A stretch of DNA of 64,000 nucleotides. It comes from Alternaria dauci. Its lineage: Eukaryota; Ascomycota; Dothideomycetes; Pleosporales; Pleosporaceae. Below, in pieces: positions 56,535 through 64,000 of the stretch. Position numbers and translations under genes: made by a program. Under the pieces are notes generated by a model, which saw nothing but the letters and a program-made list of their open reading frames with translations, was not told the origin of the DNA and searched no databases. Position 1 is the stretch's first letter; every line of letters starts with the position of its first letter. Where the stretch lies: positions 930,001 through 994,000 of the forward strand of contig NC_091273.1 of NCBI RefSeq assembly GCF_042100115.1. The letters run 5' to 3'.

Positions 56535-59500
56535 ATGTCCAAGATCCCAGACATGAGTCTGGAGACAGCTCGAGACAAACTCGGCGCCGAGTTTCTACGC
56601 AGGATCGACGGCGGCGACTTCAAGCACCCCAAATGCATCTGGTGTAAAGCGGGCGGAACCAACAACAAGAAGAATAACCACTCTCTCATGGACTGCCCTA
56701 CCGCGTATCCTTTGGACAACAATCGCACTCAGCTCTCAGCCGACGTCCTCGGTGCTGGTAAGGAGGACGCTGCGGCTGCATACATTCATCAAAAGCAGCT
56801 TCTTGTGTATCCTCGACATGACAATGCAACGACTTTCTCGGCTCAACTCCCGCGGTCACAGATGGCGAGATACACGGTTCCTGTTCCGACTACATTAGCT
56901 CCTCCCCTAACTCCTCATCCAACTACATCAGCTCCTCCTCTACCTCATCCCCTAACTCCTCATCCGGCTCCTTTGGGTCTTTCTACTCCTTATGCTCCTT
57001 CTGTCCCGTCCCACAATCCCATTACCCCCGTCACGAGCCCTCAGCCGCCTGCTAGTTCCGCATCTCAGCGCGTGCCATCGAGTGTCCCACCTACGTCCAT
57101 CGGTCAGGCCTCTTCTGGTTTTGCCAGTTCGTTACCTGTGCCTACCACGGGCTCTACATCTGCAGCAACTGCCCAGATCGAACCTACTGTCGTTTCTCAA
57201 AGTCTTGTCTCTTCTGCTGTCGCAAGCGTCAACCTTCAGGATGCTCCTACAATTAACTTCAAGGAAGTCGCAAGCTCCCACACACGCCCAGAGGCTTCCA
57301 GTAACAAAGATGGAAATTCAGTTCTTGTGGACAATAAACTGGTCGAAAAGCTATCACATTTGGAGGATACCTCCAAATATCCTCTTAGAACATCGCTTCG
57401 TGTGGGACCAAACAAGAACACAGTAATCACAAATTACTTTCAGATGAACATCAATCCGAACGCGACCTTCTACGAATATCGAATCAAAGGCATACCAGCG
57501 TCCGAATCACGAGCCGGCAAGAAGCGTTATATGGAGACTGCTATCCAGAACATACCCTTCCTCCACCAGAATACTGGTTCGTTTGCCACTGATAACATTG
57601 AAACCATCATCTCTTGGGAAAACTTACATGAGCAAATCACCAGCGAGCAAGTTAGTCACGGCGATCCGGTCACTCGTGCTGGTGGCGAATGGAGACTGGT
57701 GGATATCATTGATCGGGATACCAAAACGCGACTCGACTTCTGCTACTCTGGACAGATTGATATTGCCGGCCTACTATCTTATGCAAACACAATGAACACT
57801 GACCCCACGGCCTACAATCCCAGTTCGGCAGAAACTGCACTCAATATCATCATGGCCAAATGCATCGCGAATAACAACACTTTGCATCTCAACAATCACA
57901 AGTTCTATGTTCGCGATGCTGGTCAAGATCTGAAGACGTACGGGCAGGGCAATATTGCTCCGCTTAGGGCATTGCGTGGATATTCCTACCGGGTACATCC
58001 GGGCATGGGAAGCATCCTCTTGAACATGAGTCCAGCCAACAGCGCATTTTGGAGACCTCTGATGGTCAGTGAAGTTCTCTTACATGGCCGAGGACCCTTT
58101 GGTGGAACGACAGAGGATGTGACACGAGCGCTCAGGAACGTCAGGGTCTATGTCGTTTACAACCGCGACAGTAAAGACAAGAGGTGCAAGCACCTAAACT
58201 GTACGGACCGGAATTGCAGAGCAAATGACAGAGCTGGTATGGTGAGCATGGACGTTCAGCATGCGAGACTCAAAACAGTCCGCGGCTTTGGGCGAAAGTG
58301 TAATCAACAAACCTTTCCGTGGGAACATAAAGACGCACGGGGCAACGCTATTGCAGGGGCCACAACCAACCCTACCGTCCAGCAGTACCAATTCGCCCAA
58401 TACAGACAGCAACTGAAACATCCTGGGCTGCCAGCCGTGAATGTTGGCACAACTCTCAAGCCTACATGGTTTGCTCCAGAGCATCTTCGCATCGTTCCAG
58501 ATCAGATATATGCAAAGATCATACCTGACGGGGTAGCAAACAACTTCCACCGTGAGGCTTGCCAGCGGCCTGCTGAAATCCGATCCCGGATTGAACAAGA
58601 AGGGCTCCGTCACATTCCGATTGATGCAGAAACCCATATACTCGTGAGTACCCTGGATTTATCTGTGTTTTACTACTGACGTTAGTTTAGTCGGGTTGTG
58701 CACAGATCAAAGTGACACCCATGATGCTCCAAATACCTTCCGTTCACCTGCCTTACCCAAGTATATTGTACGGCAACGCAAGGACTACCGTTGCAGACGG
58801 TGTGAGAGGACGATGGAACCTCTAGAATACCACTTTCCTACATAGAAACACTGCCAATGTGTCGTGGAAACTCATCCTAGAACCAGGTATCTGGAACGAC
58901 TCAGCGACGCGGCTGATTGACAACTTCAACCTGCAACTCAGAAACACCGGTGTCTCAGTAAACCCCCAGCATGAAGGGGCACCACTGGTTCTGCCTGAAA
59001 CTACCGAGTTCCGTCTGAGAAACACTATTAGAACCTATCTGAAGGAACCAAAAACGAAAGTGCCCGACATCTTTGTCTTGCTGATGAAGGACAAGAACCA
59101 GAAACTTTACTCCAGCTTCAAGTATCTTACCGACAAAGTCTTTGTCCTTCAGTCTATCTGCATGACCTTGAACAGCATGAGGGGTGGGGGTATTGCACAA
59201 TACATGGCGAACGTAGCCATGAAGGCAAACCTGAAGATGGCAGGCATCAATCATTCCGCAGCAGGCGTAGACACCTGGCTGGACAAGACATTAGTCCTGG
59301 GTGCTGACTGCACACATCCGGGTAGTGGGGCACTGAAGGGTAGCCCTTCTGTTGCGGCTGTTGTCGGGTCACTGGAGGCGAATGGTGGAAGGTTCCGTGG
59401 AAAACTCAAGCTGCATCCGGGCAAGCAGGAGGTATGTGTTCTTATGCAGCAAACTATTCACCTGTCCGAACTAACCATAACGTTCTTAGATCATTTATGA

Positions 59501-60399
59501 CTTGGAAAACTTTCTTCTCGACCACTTTACCGACTGGTATACACACCATCAAGGCAAGTTTCCAGAAAACGTGCTCTACTATCGCGACGGCGTTAGTACT
59601 TCACAGTACGATGAAGTCATCGACACGGAGCTTGCAGGTATCGAAAAAGCCTTTGACAACCTGGTAAAAGCAAAAGGAGGAGAGAACATCCCGAAGCTGA
59701 AGATTACCGCAATCATTGTAACCAAGCGACACAGCACCCGTTTCTTTCCTCACAAGAAAAGCGATGAGATGAACAACGGCAACTGCAAACCTGGACTTCT
59801 CGTAGACAGCGTCATCACATCACCGTACTACGCGGACTTTTACCTCCAGTCGCACAACGGTATCAAGGGAACTGCGCGGTCTGCCCATTACACCGTCATC
59901 AGGAACGACATGACTATGACAACGAACGAGTTGGAGGATTTGGTGAGTCTCATAAGCATGTGTAAGAACATTGCTAACGAATACACAGACTCACAGGCTC
60001 AACCACACTTACGTCCGGGCCACACTAGGTGTCTCCTACGCCGCGCCCGCCTACTATGCTGACCGACTGTGCGAACGTGCGCGCTGCTACCTACGCGAAT
60101 GGTACAATCCGGATACCGATAAGCGCCAACATTACCATAACAAGCTCGTCGACACCGAGCGCACAGTTGAACAGAGACGCAACAACATCAATGCGAATAT
60201 GCCCGCACGTACCAGAGGCCACAAGAAGACGGAGGCAGACATAAAGGCAGAAAAGGACGACGTAGAAGATATCGAGAACAGTATGCGCACATGGCTTAGA
60301 CCCCAATACGAGGCAAGGTGGGACGCTCAACCAGACGATGCCATTCCAGATGTCGAAGGAAGGAAGAGACGGTTCGAGCAAACCATGTATTGGATGTAG
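56535..60399 (+). pseudogene. Argonaute (PAZ-PIWI) gene interrupted by an in-frame TAG
   Basis: Small-RNA-guided silencing protein (QDE-2/Ago family). Exons: 56535-58643, 58706-59431, 59490-59942 and 59989-60399; 1,233 codons, all in register. The N-terminus carries C34-x2-C-x11-H-x4-C54, a zinc-knuckle-like motif, then a Ser/Pro/Thr-rich ~180-residue stretch, then the Argonaute N, L1, PAZ and L2 regions (QMNINPNATFYEYRIKG; TKTRLDFCYSG; MSPANSAFWRP). MID-PIWI follows, with LVLGADCTHPGS, GKQEIIYDLE, VLYYRDGVSTSQY and APAYYADRLCERAR. Codon 743 (58823-58825), after RGRWNL in linker 2, is TAG; the frame then resumes NTTFLHRNTANVSWKLIL. No plausible intron removes it. As written, the product stops before MID/PIWI. 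It could be a nonsense allele, an assembly error, or an edited or read-through codon; the rest shows no decay. Confidence 0.85.
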
Positions 60400-61124
60400 A
60401 CCTGGAAAGAAAGGGAGATGAGTCGAGTATGTTGGTGGACCACAGACGTTCCTGATCCACAGCTGCGGACACCTTTTCAGTTCTAACACCTCTCTTCTGG
60501 ATTTTCCTTTTTGCTTCATTTTACTTGTGTCATCGCGTGCTATGTTCATGGTCTCATTCATACTGTACGCCTTGCTTTTGGTCGATAGAATTTCCTACTT
60601 AACAAACTGTCCAAAAAACGCTTTGATTGCAACAATCAGCGCTGTCACTTTAAAAATGATTCACGTTTAATTATAGAAAGACGTTCCTCAACAAAGCTTA
60701 GTTTCAAGACGGTAACGGCAAGACTGTACACGTGCACTTAGATGGCCAATGGTGATACGTTGACTAGCTATGCCTTGAATGCGCTACGCCAAGCTGACCG
60801 CAAATATTAGACGCTCAAGAAGGACGACACGGAGAAAACAGAGTTGAAGAACGATATGGCTTCATTTCAGAAGGCTGCTTGACCTTGCGGAAGCTTGAGA
60901 AGAAGATGCGGACTAGTTGACATGCAACACTAACGCTAGACACCTTTACCACCGAACACCTTTAGCCATTATGATAGGCTTTCCCTAGTCTAGACCATGT
61001 CAATACAAACGCTGTGGCGCTGAAATGCAATGGAGATAAAAGAACCAGAAACCGCTATTGCGCCAACCCGTCATCAACTGCGTTAGAAATGTGTGCGGCC
61101 ATTCGCTGCAACAAGATACTCTGA
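60400..61124. other. intergenic
   Basis: 0.7 kb between convergent Argonaute and homeobox genes. 3' UTR material; nothing recognised. Confidence 0.6.
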
Positions 61125-63244
61125 TCATCTCCACTGGCCCTGGCTCAGCTTCAATAAGCCCTCTACGCACCCTGCCTCTTCTGCGGAGTTTATACTTGAA
61201 CGACCACTGGCATCGTCACCGTGCATAAACTGCCGCAGCTCGTCGTCTTGCTCGGGGTCGACAATACTCTTGCCGCCTTTTCGCTTGTCCTTGGCTAGCA
61301 TTGCACCAAGACTTGAAGTCTGTGACATCAGGTCTGTATTCTCTCCCAGTATCCGACGAGCTGCACGGGAGGCAGGAGGTGTAGCAGCGACCTGACGGTC
61401 GCGTCGCACAGACTTGGACGCGTCAGGCTCCCAGTTCTCCTTATCGCTCTCTGTTTGTGGGAACTCGTCCGACTCAGTGCTCTCGCCGCCCTTCTTGTAA
61501 TCGGCGTAGTCGTTGTTGGAAAAGCGGCCATTAATAGTCGAGGCGCGTTGTATAGCACTGCGGGACTTCTTGACGAGTGGGCTGCCCTGCACTTTGTGTG
61601 AGCTGTGGCGTGCCATCAAGGGGCTGCTATTTTGGCGAGCCTGGTTCTGTGCTAGTATTCTTCGGTTTGCGCGTAATATGCCAATCGCGTCAGCCGCACT
61701 GCCACTCTCTTCTTGCTCCGCACGTGTTGTCAAGCTGGTTGTTGACCGACTCTCTGGATCACACCAGAACTCCCACGCGCGTGAATCCCGACTCCTTCCT
61801 ATGTTCGATGCTGTCCTAGGCACCTTTGGGCTTGGCTCGCCTCGAGCGGCAGCGGCTAGGCGATCATTGAGGCCAGCTGCACTGTAGCTCCGTCGCAGGC
61901 CAGCCGCAGCACGAGAGAAGGAAGAAGGTGTCTTCTTGGATTTAGGCGGTGACGGGGTTTTGTCAAGATCGGTGACAATGCGTGCTGTGCCGTCCTCGTT
62001 GGTCGATATCCGTACGAAGGAGTGCTTGCGCTTCAGTGGTCGGGAAGGCGTCTTTGTCGCATTGTCGGGCGACACAGAAGGCTTCGGAGGAGGGTTCGGA
62101 AAGGTGATGACTTCGGGCGTGTAGTCTTCCAGATATCGGACGAATGACGCGCTGCGACGGTTGGAGATCCAGGATGTACGTTGTTGCGCGGCGCCCTGTG
62201 ACGATGGTGCAATCTGTTGCGAGTTGCTTACTTCGACAGACACGTTTTCTGTACTTTGGGCTTCGGTTGATGGTTCTACGACTGCTTCGTTGGCGCTTTC
62301 TGGTTCGAGTGCGGAAATGGCAGTGTCGATGGTGCGCGGTTCCGGGATGGTTTCATCTGAAGTGAGTTCTGGCGTTGCGGGCTGCTCTGGTGGGTCGGAC
62401 TTGGGGCACTCGTCCGACTCTTTCGGCTCCGGCGCGTTGTCGATATTGTGCGCCATGGCTACCGCTTCATCCTCGGTGGGCGGATCCGACATGGTGGAAG
62501 AAGAAGACATGAGCGATGCCGTGGAAGATGGTTCGAGAGGCCGGGAGCGACGGCGGTCGTTTTGGCGTTTATCTAAAGCAGGGCGTGATCAGAACGTGTT
62601 TCGAAAATCATGCGTACACGAAGCCACACGCGACATGTCGGCGCGATGTGATAAAAGGCGGATAAAAAGCAAGCAGCAGCGACGCGTAGAGCAGACGGAA
62701 GCACTTACTTTGGAACCAGATCTAGGACGCGATGTTAGCAGGGGCGCGCACACTCGTGACGTGGAGCAATATTGGCGCCTTACCTGAACTTCCTTCTCGC
62801 CAAGCGCGACCTTTTGGACGATTTCGAGACGTGCGGCCTTGTCGGGCTTGGGGTTCCTGAGGTACTCGGACTTTAGGACGTCTTCGTCTTCTTTGCTGCA
62901 CGATGTTGTGGTCAGCGCTGATGGGGTGTTGTCGTGTCGCTTGCCCGCGGGGTAGGCCGAAGTAGTTCCCGATGGTAGGTTGAGCACGAACCAACGCGTT
63001 GAACATGGGTCGACACGGATGCGATGGAAGGGCAGAACTTGAATGGAATGGAAGCATACCTGGTGCGTCTTCTCTTCTGGCGAGCAAGAGCTTTGTTGTC
63101 GACATCTGGTGGCATGTGGTTCGCGACGGTTTCCTGCGAATGCACGAGAAAGGCCAATTGACCACTAAAACTGGCGCGTCTAGCAGTGGGAAGACGCGAT
63201 GACGCAGGTGACGAGAAGGATGGCAGGGGCGATGAGGCGGACAT
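61125..63244 (-). CDS. YOX1: homeobox transcription factor, YOX1/PHX1-like
   Basis: Nuclear DNA-binding regulator; yeast Yox1 and fission-yeast Yox1 repress cell-cycle genes with Mcm1 or MBF. Proposed exons: 63060-63244, 62784-62895, 62709-62721 (13 nt) and 61125-62572, 585 aa. The homeodomain is assembled across all four exons: KRRRTS|KEDEDVLKSEYLRNPKPDKA and LGEKEVQ|IWFQN|KRQNDRR. The 13-nt exon encodes IWFQN of the recognition helix. The remaining ~480 residues are Ser/Pro-rich, with motifs such as RTSWISNRRSASFVRYLEDY and RAARRILGEN, and an acidic end. ATG 63244 gives the longest frame; ATG 63115 (MPPDVDNKALARQKRRR) just before the homeodomain is an equally plausible start (542 aa). Orthology to YOX1 proper is likely, not proven. 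Confidence 0.88.
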
Positions 63245-64000
63245 GATGGGACGAAAACAGCGAGCGTCAGGAATTGGACTTTGTGCGATCAAGGAACAAC
63301 TACCATGAGAATGAATATTATAGCAGGAAGGACAGCGCGTTCAATATGGTGGCAGGAAAGTAGTGTGCGAGGCGCGTCTTCAGTCGCGTACGTATCAGAT
63401 TGGTCCGAGCCGGGCGCTTGCCTATGTCGTGCATCCCGCTTGCCTGAACTCGTCGTCTGTGCACACAATCACACCAGCCTCATGTCTCCGTTATCCATAC
63501 TGCAGATCGTCACGCATGCACGAGCATTCTGAGGCTGAGCACACAATGCGCTCGCTCATGGCCAGTCGAGGCGTGCATCCGACCAGAACGCGTGCATCTC
63601 CTGAGCGGGTTGGTCTTTCTCGTGGTTCATCGGTGCGCCTTGCTACGAACTACGCGCATGCGGGACGACAATTATCGACTTTTGCTTTTCCAATCTTCTC
63701 AGCCCTATCCTGGAACACGCCCACGGAACGCGTCCGGGCAGAATCAGTTGCACAGCATAGTCCTGCTTCTGCATCGATATGCTTTTAATTGTGGCCCCTT
63801 TCCAAGGCCGTCTGCTCCTACGCGTACATGAGACGTGACGAGACGACATGTTCCATTTCCGAGTGCGTTGGGCCGAAGCAGCTAGTGCTCAAAACGAACG
63901 CGGTGAAACACGTCAGCACGTGACGCACTAACACTTTACGATTGTGCCCGCGAAACACGAGTCCAACACCTCACGGTTCCAGTTACACCGACCGTTCACG
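63245..64000. other. upstream region of the homeobox gene
   Basis: 0.75 kb to the window end. It contains CACGTGACG and CGCGT-type words (e.g. near 63,917-63,930) but no recognised gene. Confidence 0.5.

Noticed and set aside
58790..58825. A short intron removing the Argonaute TAG (GTGAGA..TCTAG)
   Set aside because: It would be only 24 nt, too short to splice, and would delete the conserved W-N-L residues.

Overview
The window is nuclear DNA of a filamentous ascomycete (Pezizomycotina). The genes are compact and carry short introns of about 45-75 nt with GTRNGT donors, CTAAC/CTGAC-like branch points and YAG acceptors. They encode typical fungal proteins: UPF1, an APSES-type Mbp1, SGF29, USE1 and an Argonaute. 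A sharply bounded AT-rich island full of point-mutated retrotransposons (repeat-induced point mutation, RIP) fits a RIP-competent dothideomycete-like genome. The species cannot be fixed from sequence alone.

Left gene-rich arm (1-26.2 kb): the 3' part of UPF1; a thiol glutathione peroxidase (-); a C2H2 zinc-finger regulator (-) preceded by a 3.8-kb gene-free stretch; a small conserved protein; the ER SNARE USE1; an Smr-domain protein ending in a CaaX box; a PP2A activator (PTPA family); a Ser/Pro-rich unknown (-); a DMT/SLC35F-type transporter (-); MBP1 (-), sharing a 263-bp divergent promoter with complex I subunit NDUFB7 (+); and a 4-coumarate:CoA-ligase-like enzyme (-) with a PTS1-like tail.

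Middle island (26,247-44,263): about 18 kb with no ORF of 60 codons and almost no CpA/TpG. It reads as a nest of elements. A TIR element with 17-bp iterated ends and an internal 9-bp minisatellite was hit by a Gypsy LTR element on the minus strand (474-bp LTRs, 5-bp target duplication). That Gypsy was in turn hit by two copies of a 1.4-kb A-tailed repeat and by a plus-strand chromodomain Gypsy (about 226-bp LTRs). All are broken by RIP-type transitions.

Right gene-rich arm (44.3-64 kb): a coiled-coil unknown (-); SGF29 (-) divergent from phosphomannose isomerase (+); a mitochondrial carrier with a 9-nt micro-exon (-); a GT8 glycosyltransferase (+); an ARF6-type GTPase (+); an Argonaute (+) with an in-frame TAG; and a YOX1-type homeobox gene (-) whose WFQN signature lies in a 13-nt micro-exon.

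There is no operon-like or biosynthetic cluster. Functional links are loose: MBP1 and a YOX1-like factor (G1/S transcription), and an Argonaute in the same window as a heavily RIPed repeat block. Exon coordinates were derived by hand from splice motifs and reading frame and have not been checked against transcripts.
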